From: an uncultured Bacteroidales bacterium
Lineage (GTDB): Bacteria > Bacteroidota > Bacteroidia > Bacteroidales > WCHB1-69
Assembly: GCA_946409645.1 (NCBI GenBank)
Contig: CAMJXE010000027.1
Coordinates: forward strand, 1-32,543
Length of the DNA: 32,543 bases
Reading direction: 5' to 3'
The position numbers were made by a program, and so were the translations under genes. How positions within the stretch are numbered: position 1 is the stretch's first letter; every line of letters begins with the position of its first letter. Below are positions 16,543 through 25,000 of the stretch, piece by piece. The notes below the pieces were generated by a model that was not told the DNA's origin, made no database searches, and saw only the letters and a list, made by a program, of their open reading frames with translations.

Positions 16543-17466
16543 ATGGAACATCATCAAAATCAAGAGCACCATCACCACCATCACCATCATCACCATGCTG
16601 CGCCAACACAGTCGCTGAATGGCATTTTCATTCTGTCCATCATCCTCAACGGAATTTTCGTACTCATCGAAGCGGGAGTAGGTCTTTGGCAAGATTCCCT
16701 GTCGCTCCTCAGCGATGCGGGGCACAACCTCAGCGATGTGTTCAGCCTCTTGCTTGTACTCATCGCCTTCCGCTTAGCCAAAGTGCAGCGGAACGAACGT
16801 TTTACCTACGGATACCGCAAGTCCACTGTTCTCATTTCATTGCTGAATGCCGTCATTCTGCTGGTGGCAATCGGGGCCATCGTGATTGAGAGCATCCACA
16901 AATTCAGCGAACCCACCGAGGTAAACGGCCTTGCCATATCATGGACCGCGGGGGTGGGCATCCTCATCAACGGTGCAACAGCATTGCTGCTCATGCGAGG
17001 GCAAAAGAGCGACCTTAACGTGCGTGGCGCCTTCCTCCACATGGCAGCCGACACACTGGTATCCATCGGTGTGGTCATCAGCGGCATCATCATTTATTAC
17101 ACCGGCTGGACCATTATCGACCCCATTGTGTCGCTCATCATCACCGCCGTCATTCTCGTCTCCACCTGGGAACTACTTTCCGACAGTCTGAGACTTGCTG
17201 TGGACGGCATTCCCGACGGGGTTGAATTACAGGAAATCGAGCAACTGCTTCTCGCTGAAGAGCATGTGAAAGGAACCCATCATATCCATGTGTGGGCCAT
17301 CAGCACCACCGAGACTGCCCTCACTGCCCATGTGGTCATCGACAACCTCCACTACTGGCCGCAGGTTTCGGAACGGATCAAACACACCCTTGCCGATCAT
17401 GGTATCAGCCACGTCACCCTGGAGCCCGAAACCGAAGAGCATCAGTGCCAAGACAAGGAGTGTTAA
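16543..17466 (+). CDS. Cation diffusion facilitator (CzcD/ZitB-like, probably zinc)
   Basis: Inner-membrane divalent-metal/proton antiporter of the CDF family, 307 residues, a normal length. The cytoplasmic N-terminus carries ten consecutive His (residues 9-18) plus His3 and His4, a likely metal-binding tail. Six membrane helices follow. Metal-site motifs are in TM2 (SDAGHNLSDV) and TM5 (HMAADTLVS). The C-terminal cytoplasmic ferredoxin-like domain (about 225-295) has GTHHIHVWAIS and AHVVI, as expected. The chain ends HQCQDKEC, adding more potential ligands. Zinc or cobalt export is the usual role; the substrate is inferred from the family and the His tail. It has its own promoter and converges on a small minus-strand ORF 4 nt away. 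Confidence 0.95.
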   Translation: MEHHQNQEHHHHHHHHHHAAPTQSLNGIFILSIILNGIFVLIEAGVGLWQDSLSLLSDAGHNLSDVFSLLLVLIAFRLAKVQRNERFTYGYRKSTVLISLLNAVILLVAIGAIVIESIHKFSEPTEVNGLAISWTAGVGILINGATALLLMRGQKSDLNVRGAFLHMAADTLVSIGVVISGIIIYYTGWTIIDPIVSLIITAVILVSTWELLSDSLRLAVDGIPDGVELQEIEQLLLAEEHVKGTHHIHVWAISTTETALTAHVVIDNLHYWPQVSERIKHTLADHGISHVTLEPETEEHQCQDKEC

Positions 17467-17470
17467 AGTG

Positions 17471-17644
17471 TCACAATTCTACCTCCTGTTGATAATCTGT
17501 GAAACTGTCTTTGTCAAATACGTGTTCCCGAATCAAAAAGTTCCGTACTTTCTCCATCTTCTCCAATTCTTGCAAAGTGTGTTCCCTTTCCTGCATCGTT
17601 CTTGTCAGTTTAATGGCTCCTCCCGTAATGATATAAATGCCCAT
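17471..17644 (-). CDS. Small hypothetical protein (57 residues)
   Basis: A short reverse-strand ORF with an apparent membrane segment at the start (MGIYIITGGAIKL), then a charged helical stretch (REHTLQELEKMEKV) and the tail FTDYQQEVEL. The reading frame stays open far upstream, but a -7 box at 17702-17709 places transcription start near 17695, so the ATG at 17644 or the TTG at 17671 is the likely start. The composition looks like a real small single-pass protein. No family is recognised. Confidence 0.45.
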   Translation of the reverse strand: MGIYIITGGAIKLTRTMQEREHTLQELEKMEKVRNFLIREHVFDKDSFTDYQQEVEL

Positions 17645-17701
17645 ACTGAGTTTGATAGCATACAGGCGCAACCAACTTCTGCGATGAGGACGGTAGTGCT
17701 G

Positions 17702-17709
17702 CAAAGATA
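17702..17709 (-). promoter_or_regulatory. -7 box for the small minus-strand ORF
   Basis: Reads TATCTTTG on the minus strand, exact to TAnnTTTG, followed by GCA as in many Bacteroidales promoters. It stands about 58 nt before the proposed ATG. Confidence 0.55.
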
Positions 17710-17909
17710 CAAATTTTTTGATTACGCAACTTATAGGTTTCAAAAAAATCGGACTGACGAGAACGCAGCAGACCGAATGGTGGAAATCTGCACCGCGAGC
17801 GAAACACACGTCAAGGCCTGACAACACCTCTCCGCTCTCCGGTGCGGCAAAAACGACAAAATAAAACAACTGACTGCACAGAAACAAAATTACTATGGAA
17901 CAAATATTT

Positions 17910-17940
17910 TTTGTTTTCTGTTTGAGATTTTGTATTTTTG
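17910..17940 (+). promoter_or_regulatory. Full promoter for the FMN reductase-like gene
   Basis: TTTG (17910-17913), 19 nt, then TATTTTTG (17933-17940): an exact match to TTTG-N19-TAnnTTTG. This is the best promoter in the window and lies 36 nt before the ATG. Confidence 0.8.
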
Positions 17941-17976
17941 CAGTTCTTTATAAGAAATAAAACTCTAAACAGAAAA

Positions 17977-18618
17977 ATGATGAAGAAAATAATGATTATT
18001 GACGGCGGGCCCCGTAAGGCGATGAATACAGCCCAACTATTGCAAAAATTCGCCGAAGGTGCGAAATCCGTCAGCGGTGAAGTCGAAGTCAAGACCCTTC
18101 GCCTTTACGAATTGGACTATAAAGGCTGCATGTCGTGTATGGCCTGCAAAATCAAGGGAAAAGCCTCGAACATTTGCAAGTTCAAGGATGCATTGACTCC
18201 TATTCTGGAGGAAATATCCCAAGCTGACGGCTTAGTGCTTGGTTCACCGATATACTTCGGTCAGATTACTGGACTGATGCAGGCATTCCTGGAGCGTTTG
18301 GCATTTCCTTGGCTTTCGTACAACGACTACAGCATGACGGCTCCGAAGAAAATGCCCGTAGTACTGTTGGAGACCATGAATGGAACACCTGAGAGAAATA
18401 ACAGTCAAGGCTATGGCGCGATGGAACATTGCATCACAAGCGCCCTTGGCCAGCCTGAGCGCATCATTGCCTACAACACCTATCAAGTGAAAAATTACAA
18501 CAATTACGAACTTGCGGGATTCTCAGAAGAGGCCAAGCAAGAATATCGTGAAGAACATTGGCAACAGGATTTGCAGAATGCCTTTGACGCAGGGAAAAAA
18601 ATGGCTAACATGTTTTAA
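17977..18618 (+). CDS. NADPH-dependent FMN reductase/flavodoxin-fold oxidoreductase
   Basis: Cytoplasmic flavoprotein of the NAD(P)H-dependent FMN reductase/iron-sulfur flavoprotein-like group, 213 residues. The first strand and phosphate loop are KKIMIIDGGPRKAMNTAQLL, and the flavin-contacting GSPIYFGQITGLMQAFLERL is at about 88-107. A Cys-rich segment (Cys51, Cys54, Cys57, Cys67, in YKGCMSCMAC) resembles the compact cysteine motif of iron-sulfur flavoproteins, so it may bind a cluster or do thiol chemistry. ATG 17977 (or 17980) is used because an ATG at 17938 would overlap the -7 box. It is preceded by a near-perfect promoter. The substrate is unknown. Confidence 0.88.
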   Translation: MMKKIMIIDGGPRKAMNTAQLLQKFAEGAKSVSGEVEVKTLRLYELDYKGCMSCMACKIKGKASNICKFKDALTPILEEISQADGLVLGSPIYFGQITGLMQAFLERLAFPWLSYNDYSMTAPKKMPVVLLETMNGTPERNNSQGYGAMEHCITSALGQPERIIAYNTYQVKNYNNYELAGFSEEAKQEYREEHWQQDLQNAFDAGKKMANMF

Positions 18619-18814
18619 GATTTGAATGTGTGTTTATTCCGATGCCACTTGCTGAGGTCATGACTCGGCAAACGAGCGGGTTTCCCTTTAATCGGGCCAT
18701 TCTGAGAACTCATAACGCTTCATGATGCAGCGGAAGTCCCAGTCGATCTCATTATATCTTGGTGACAGCTTCGGGATTAATGATTATCGTGAAAGCAGGG
18801 AGAAATATTTCATG

Positions 18815-18822
18815 TAAATTTG
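18815..18822 (+). promoter_or_regulatory. -7 box for the glutathione peroxidase gene
   Basis: TAAATTTG, exact to TAnnTTTG, 22 nt before the ATG at 18845. No clear -33 element. Confidence 0.5.
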
Positions 18823-18844
18823 CCCCAAAATTAAAACAACTATT

Positions 18845-19468
18845 ATGAAAGTAAGAAACATCATTATCGCAACTCTCGCTCTGCTTGTGACGGTGAGTTG
18901 CTTCGGACAGAAAAAGAAAAGCATCTATGACTTCACAGCCAAGGACATCAAAGGCAACGATGTATCGCTGGCCAACTACAAAGGCAAGGTGCTGCTGATT
19001 GTCAATGTGGCAAGCAAGTGCGGACTGACCCCACAGTACGAGGGACTGGAAGCTCTTTATCAGAAATACAAGGACCAAGGCTTGGAAATTCTGGCATTCC
19101 CTTGCAACCAGTTCCTTGAACAAGAGCCCGGCAGCAACGATGAGATTTTGGACTTTTGCTCCGTCAATTACAACGTCACTTTCCCGTTATTCGACAAGAT
19201 TGATGTGAATGGCAAAGCGGAAAACCCGCTATACACATTTCTCAAGGCCAAAGCCCCATTCAAGGGCTATCCGGAAGGATTTGAGGCTTTTGCCAACCGG
19301 CTCACCATGATCCACCAGAAAACAGGCAGCGGCTTTGAGAAAGGCAATGCCATCAAGTGGAATTTCGGCAAGTTCCTGGTCTCCAAAGACGGCAAAACCA
19401 TCCTGCGTTTTGAGCCAATGGTAAGCCCCGAAATGCTGGAAAGCACCATTCAAGAGATGCTGAAATAA
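18845..19468 (+). CDS. Glutathione peroxidase-family lipoprotein
   Basis: Thiol peroxidase of the GPx family, 207 residues, longer than cytosolic GPx (about 160-180) because of an export signal. The N-terminus (MKVRNIIIATLALLVTVSCF) ends in a lipobox (TVSC), so it is probably an SPII lipoprotein facing the periplasm. Peroxidatic Cys59 lies in NVASKCGLT, followed by FPCNQF with Gln89. Trp172-Asn173 in KWNFGKFLV complete the catalytic set. Cysteine replaces selenocysteine, so the reductant is probably thioredoxin-like. The next gene begins 23 nt downstream and may share the transcript. Confidence 0.95.
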   Translation: MKVRNIIIATLALLVTVSCFGQKKKSIYDFTAKDIKGNDVSLANYKGKVLLIVNVASKCGLTPQYEGLEALYQKYKDQGLEILAFPCNQFLEQEPGSNDEILDFCSVNYNVTFPLFDKIDVNGKAENPLYTFLKAKAPFKGYPEGFEAFANRLTMIHQKTGSGFEKGNAIKWNFGKFLVSKDGKTILRFEPMVSPEMLESTIQEMLK

Positions 19469-19491
19469 TAGCACAAGACCAGCCTCGCAAG

Positions 19492-20412
19492 ATGCACAAA
19501 ATAATGGGAAAAATCCATCGCAAGGAAGAATGGTGTAGTTGGAAAGGAAATAACAAAAAGGATATGCAAGCACAAAACGACGATTCTGCCCCGTCGGTGC
19601 AGACCACCGAACTAATACGCACCAGCCAAAGCTGGGATGGTATGGAGCTGCCCAACTACCTGCAGGGGCGTCCCGAGCTGGTGGCCATAAAGTACGAAAT
19701 TCCTGCAGGACAGAAGCTGGCATGGCACAGTCACCCCGTGATGAACCACGGCATACTCGTGCAGGGCGAACTGACCATCATCAGCGAAGACGGCAAGGAG
19801 AAGGTGGTGCGTGAAGGCGAGGCCATTGTCGAGATGGTCAACACCATCCACCACGGTGAGAACCGGGGCTCCAAACCCGTTATCCTGTACATGTTTTATC
19901 TCTCGCAGAAGGGCATGCCCCTATCCGTGCAGCATCCCACATTCCTGCCATTTTCCTGTCCTATAAAAGAGAAAAACAACACCTTAGGGGTTGAAGAAAC
20001 CAAAACCACAGAAGAAGATACCAACACCAAAGGAAATATAGAAGGCAATGCTCTTCCCCAAACCATTCAAGACAACATCGGATCATTGCTACAGCAGCAT
20101 TGCATAGACACAAAACTATATTTACAACAGGACCTGACTCTTTTTCAGCTTGCCAGAGCTATTGGCACCAACCACAGCTATCTCAGCCAGTATTTCTCAA
20201 GCCACGGAATGACTTACAATACCTACATCAACAATCTGCGCATCAATCATTTCGTCATTCTATACCGCGAAGCTGCCACTACCCAACGCCCATTCACCGC
20301 CCAGCAATTAGCTATTGACAGCGGCTTTCGAAGCTACAGCACCTTTAGTCTAGCCTTCAAGAAGCGAATGGGACAGAATGTGACTACGTGGATTCACAAT
20401 TCAGCCAAGTAA
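19492..20412 (+). CDS. Cupin-AraC fusion transcription regulator
   Basis: Predicted DNA-binding regulator, 306 residues. A stand-alone-type cupin (about 40-145) begins TSQSWDGMELPNYLQG and has the metal-site His79/His81 in WHSHPVMNHG, a GEL, and NTIHHGENRG. A polar linker rich in Thr, Glu and Asn (about 160-190) leads to an AraC double helix-turn-helix (about 200-303: LTLFQLARAIGTNHSYLSQY, then TAQQLAIDSGFRSYSTFS). The cupin is closer to independent enzyme-like cupins than to the usual AraC sensor. It follows the peroxidase by 23 nt. Starts at 19492 or 19564 (MQAQNDD) are both possible. A 21-bp-period repeat 13 nt after its stop is a candidate binding site. Confidence 0.88.
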   Translation: MHKIMGKIHRKEEWCSWKGNNKKDMQAQNDDSAPSVQTTELIRTSQSWDGMELPNYLQGRPELVAIKYEIPAGQKLAWHSHPVMNHGILVQGELTIISEDGKEKVVREGEAIVEMVNTIHHGENRGSKPVILYMFYLSQKGMPLSVQHPTFLPFSCPIKEKNNTLGVEETKTTEEDTNTKGNIEGNALPQTIQDNIGSLLQQHCIDTKLYLQQDLTLFQLARAIGTNHSYLSQYFSSHGMTYNTYINNLRINHFVILYREAATTQRPFTAQQLAIDSGFRSYSTFSLAFKKRMGQNVTTWIHNSAK

Positions 20413-20425
20413 TCCTCACTCTGGC

Positions 20426-20466
20426 TTTCAAAATATGCAAAAACCATTTCAAAATATGCAAAAACC
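20426..20466 (+). repeat. Two direct 20-bp repeats, 21-bp period (candidate operator)
   Basis: TTTCAAAATATGCAAAAACC occurs at 20426-20445 and again, identically, at 20447-20466. The 21-bp period equals two helical turns, the usual spacing for AraC-type half-sites. It ends 44 nt upstream of the -7 box of the antiporter gene. Confidence 0.8.
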
Positions 20467-20510
20467 TGATTCCATGGGCACTTGGAGAAAGGTTTTTGGT
20501 AGAGATTTCT

Positions 20511-20518
20511 TATCTTTG
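20511..20518 (+). promoter_or_regulatory. -7 box for the antiporter gene
   Basis: TATCTTTG, exact to TAnnTTTG, followed by a 5' leader of about 110 nt. TTTG occurs at 20495-20498, too close for a standard -33. The weak -33 fits a promoter that needs an activator at the adjacent repeat. Confidence 0.55.
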
Positions 20519-20638
20519 CAAATAGTTTTAATAACTAATGCACAAATTTCAACAATCACTAAACTTTCTGTGAAGGACACAGCTTTTAACCAATAAAATT
20601 TCAGAAAATTACTACAAACAACTTATAAAATTTTCATT

Positions 20639-21982
20639 ATGGTACATGATTTATACATTTTGATGATTACTGCCGGCGTGGTCAGTCTTTTGTTTAAATT
20701 TTTGAAGCAGCCAGTAGTGCTGGGTTATATCGTTGCCGGTGTTTTGATAGGCCCATATCTGTTTGGCGAAACCCTTGTGGATGCAGAAAATGTAGAGACT
20801 TGGGGTAATATCGGCGTGCTGTTTGTGTTGTTCTGTATCGGTCTGGAATTCCGCCTCAAGAATCTTATCAGTAGCGGCAAAGTGGCGGCAGTAGGCGCAT
20901 TGACTATTATCTTGGGCATGATGATCTTGGGTTACGGTGTGGGACAATTTGCCGAATTGGATATGATCAACTCTCTTTTCCTGGCAGGCATGCTTTGCAT
21001 GTCAAGTACGACTATCGTGATGAAGGCTATTGACGAGGCAGGAAAAAGCAAAGAGCGTTTCGTCAAGGGTGCGACTAGTATTCTTATCGTGGAAGATGTG
21101 GTGGCAGTAGTATTGATGGTGCTGCTGTCCAGTATAGCCATCAAGCATCAGTTTGAAGGTGCCGAACTGATTAACAAAGTGGTCGTTTTGGCAATCACGC
21201 TCGCAGCATGGTTCATCTGCGGAATACTGATTATCCCGACACTGCTGCGCAAAATAAAACCCTATCTGAATGACGAAACACTTATCATCATCGCCTTGGG
21301 TCTGTGTTTAGGCATGGTACTGACGGCAGAAGAAGCAGGGTTCAGTAGTGCACTCGGCGCTTTTGTAATGGGTTCTATCCTTGCAGAGACGGTGGAGTCG
21401 CATCGTATCGAAAAGCTGATGACACCTCTAAAGAATGTCTTTGCCGCTATCTTCTTCGTCTCTGTGGGCATGCTGATCAACCCATCCTCATTGGTGGAAT
21501 ATTGGTCAAGTATCCTATTAGTCTGTGTGGTGATTATCATCGGAATGATTCTCTTTGGCACTTTGGGTTGCTGGTGGGGTGGCGAAACAATGCTCGACTC
21601 AATGCAGACCAGCTTCTCGTTCGTGCAAATAGGTGAATTCTCGTTCATCATTGCCTCCTTGGGCACCAGTTTAGGCGTTCTTCACCCTGCTATCTATCCT
21701 ATTATTGTGGCATCCAGTGTGGTAACAACCTTCCTCACACCCTATATCATGAAAGCATCTGTGCCATGCTATACGTTTTTATACAATCACGCTTCAGCGA
21801 ACTTACGTGCCAAGATTGACCGACGTGAGCAACAGGTGGCAGAAGCGGAGACGGCTTCCCAATCCGGCGACACACACGCGTTGGCAGACAAGGTGCGCCA
21901 TGCCGTCCGGAAGACCTTCCTCACGAAGCGTCTTGTCGATTTGTTTATCAAGAATATGAATGCTAAAAATGAAAACGAATAA
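20639..21982 (+). CDS. CPA2-family cation/proton antiporter (KefB-like)
   Basis: Inner-membrane monovalent cation:proton antiporter, 447 residues, with about 11-12 hydrophobic helices. Family patterns include QPVVLGYIVAGVLIGP (about 24-39), GVLFVLFCIGLEF, and ILIVEDVVAVVLM with the acidic pair of the transport site. GFSSALGAFVMGSILAE and FFVSVGMLINP are also present. The tail (about 385-447) is charged and lacks the TrkA-N/RCK domain of KefB/KefC, so nucleotide gating of that type is absent. An AraC-type tandem site and a -7 box stand upstream. The TamB-Omp85 gene follows after 76-115 nt with no visible promoter, so the two may be co-transcribed. Confidence 0.93.
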   Translation: MVHDLYILMITAGVVSLLFKFLKQPVVLGYIVAGVLIGPYLFGETLVDAENVETWGNIGVLFVLFCIGLEFRLKNLISSGKVAAVGALTIILGMMILGYGVGQFAELDMINSLFLAGMLCMSSTTIVMKAIDEAGKSKERFVKGATSILIVEDVVAVVLMVLLSSIAIKHQFEGAELINKVVVLAITLAAWFICGILIIPTLLRKIKPYLNDETLIIIALGLCLGMVLTAEEAGFSSALGAFVMGSILAETVESHRIEKLMTPLKNVFAAIFFVSVGMLINPSSLVEYWSSILLVCVVIIIGMILFGTLGCWWGGETMLDSMQTSFSFVQIGEFSFIIASLGTSLGVLHPAIYPIIVASSVVTTFLTPYIMKASVPCYTFLYNHASANLRAKIDRREQQVAEAETASQSGDTHALADKVRHAVRKTFLTKRLVDLFIKNMNAKNENE

Positions 21983-22097
21983 AAACAAACAATAAGTACG
22001 CAAAAATCTGTGGCTTTTCGTTTCCTAACCCAAACAATAGCGGGCAAAGTGACGAATATTGGAGAACTCCATTAACTACCAAAGGGGAAGAAAAGTT

Positions 22098-25000
22098 GTG
22101 AGCAAGAAAAGACTGATTTGGAAAATACCATGCATCACCTTAGGTGTCATCCTGGGGATAGTACTGTTGCTGTTGATAGCAGTAACGGTCGTCGTAGTGA
22201 CACCGGGTGCCCGTACGGCTGTCTTACAAAGATGCGTGAAAGAGATCAACGAGCGAACCGACCTGGATGTGGATCTGGGGCGACTCTATCTTTCTCCTTT
22301 CCATCATTCTCCGATGATTCTATACCGTGCTTACAAGGGCGAAGAAGACCTGCCGCTACACATAGAGATAGACAGTCTCTTTATAGGCCATCGCGGCCAG
22401 GATACGCTGATTTACGTGCATGACCTACGCCTGCGAGGATGTATGAAAAAACCAGGGGAAGGAGTGTCAAAAGATGATTTTCTGGCCCGCACCATCGTAG
22501 TGGACCAACTGCTACTGAAGCAAACGACTTTCCACTCCGACACTCTGATAGAAGCTGTAGGCATCAACGCAATTGTGAGACATCTGGATGTAACAAGTCC
22601 GGGACTCAACATCGCGAAAGGAGATTACCCACTGCATGGCTTGAAATTAGCGGACACGTATGTGGGCATTGACTTGCGCGATACTGAAGACGAGGACGAG
22701 GATACCACTTCAACACCAATGGCCTTCGATATACCAGACGGCGAGTTACACAATGTGCGCTTTGTGCTCAATCCGATGGGACTGGATATACGTGCCGGTT
22801 CCTTGGCCACAAATGTGTTGGCGGATGTTGGAGGCAACCGCTACGACGCGCGCCGCCTGAATATCGGGAATGCCTCGCTTACGCTCGACTCTCTGTATTT
22901 GCCTTTTGACACAATTTATGGTGATGCGATGGTGGATTTGAACACTAATCTGATCACCTCGAAGCGATTATACGCCCGCTCCGACCCGTTTGGGGCAAAA
23001 GCGGACTTGAAAGGCACAATGCTGAATCTGGAAACAATGCGGGTGGACTTGGCTGGCAATGCCGATTATCAAGGCAACAGGGCAAACCTGAGCGGTTTCT
23101 ATGATATTGACGATGAAGTGTATGATATGCTGGTGGATGTTGAGCAAGTGAACCTGAACCCCTTCCTCAAAGACAGTGCCTACGTGGAATTGACAGGCGA
23201 AATACATGCGCAAGGGAAAGGAATAGACCCTTCTTCTTCGGCGATGAAGTGTAAAGTGGCCATGAACCTGAATACCTGCATCTATAATCAAATTAATGTT
23301 TCCGGTCTGGCACTGGATGCAGAACTGGCCAATAAAACTGTGGCAGGAAACCTGCACTTGCCGGTTAAGATGACAGACAAAGACCTGCGGGTAAAGGCAG
23401 AAACGGAACATCAGTTCCGGGTATCAGACTTTCTTACACCTGAACGGATGAATGTGGATTACCATACCCAGATGAAGAATGTGCTTGCATACGTGGCCGG
23501 CGAGAATTTTGACATCACCCATCTGAATCTTGATTTCACAACGGATACCTCTACATCGTTGTTCTTGACCACAGAGGGACTTACTGTCGATGCTCAAAGC
23601 CCGATGCATGTACTCCGACTGGTGGATGAAGTACAACCGCTGCTGGGGACCGTTACAGACTCAACGTTTCTTCAGTCTATCATTTCATTGCAAGACCTGA
23701 CGAAGCTGGATACGCTCAAACGGCTTATTCCGGACATACAGGCGAAAATACAGCTGACAGAAGGCAGCCCCATCCAGTCTATTATCGAACGAGAGGGCCT
23801 GGATATAAACGAGTTGACTTTGTTGCTGAAGTCCAATTCTCTCCAGTCAGACCTGGCATTGGATGCTTCTATCCCGTATATTGACCATACTGACGACAGC
23901 ACGGGACTGCGTCTGCCCCCTACCACAGCGTCGATGCAAGTAAACATGACAGAAGGCAAAACCACTGCCTCACTTACCGCCAGTACCAACATTACCGATG
24001 GCGTAATGAGTGTGGATGACCTTTGCACCGATGCCGTACTAAAACTCAATCTTGAACGGAATGGACGAGAGCTGAGCGGAACGGGACACCTTGAGCTGGA
24101 CAGCCTCCTCTACAATAAAATGGACCTCGGAAACCGAACGGCAGACATACGGATTACGCCATCGAAGCTGTATGACAATGCCATCCGGGCTGATTTGCGC
24201 TTGGACGACATCCCGATGGAACTGGTGAACAACATCCTTGAAATGGAAGACATTGACATGGATGGTATAATACAGGCAAAGGCTACCGCAGACGGTCTGC
24301 CTGCCCAATTGGACCTCTCTGCCGAAGTGGTACCACTGGATGTGTATGCCTATTACAAACCCTACGATGTGGAGTTGAGTCTGGGAGAAACGCCTATCGT
24401 GATGGAGCATAACCAGGTGAAATTCAACAGTCTGCCTATATATGGCGCCAATGATACCTACATGACACTGAACGGTGGAATGGACCTCCATACTATGCGC
24501 TTGGACGTGGATGTGACTGCCGACAGTTTCACCCCAATGAAACTGGAACCTAATGGGCCTATCCCTGTTCATGGCGATTTGGCAACCGATATCCGCGGAC
24601 GGGTAAGCGGACCGTTGGACAGTATCTTCGCGGACGTAAATGTCACAGTTCTGCCCTCCACAGATATCACTTATCCGATAGATGACAAGAATATGGCACA
24701 AGTCAAACCGTACGGAACTGTCAATATTCAGTACAACACCGCTGTCGGAGAGCTTGACTTTGGTGGAAGGCTCTATGTGGACGAAGGCATAGTCCGCTAT
24801 TCTCCCAAGTTATATCCCATGATGCCCTTCCGCGTGGATTCGGGAAGCCATGTTATCTTCAACGGTCCCCTGGGAAATACAGACCTTAAGCTTTCCGCTT
24901 CGCAACAAGTGAAAGCGGATGTGCAATCAGCAGGTCAAGAGACACGCCGTGTGGCCTTCAATACTGGCGTCCGTGTAAATGGCATACTCGACTCGATAGG

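Noticed and set aside
17645-17887. Longer 138-residue version of the small minus-strand ORF
   Set aside because: The upstream part precedes the -7 box at 17702-17709 and has no protein-like features.
17938-17976. ATG at 17938 as the start of the FMN reductase-like gene
   Set aside because: It overlaps the -7 box of a near-perfect promoter; 17977 fits a normal leader and the first beta strand.
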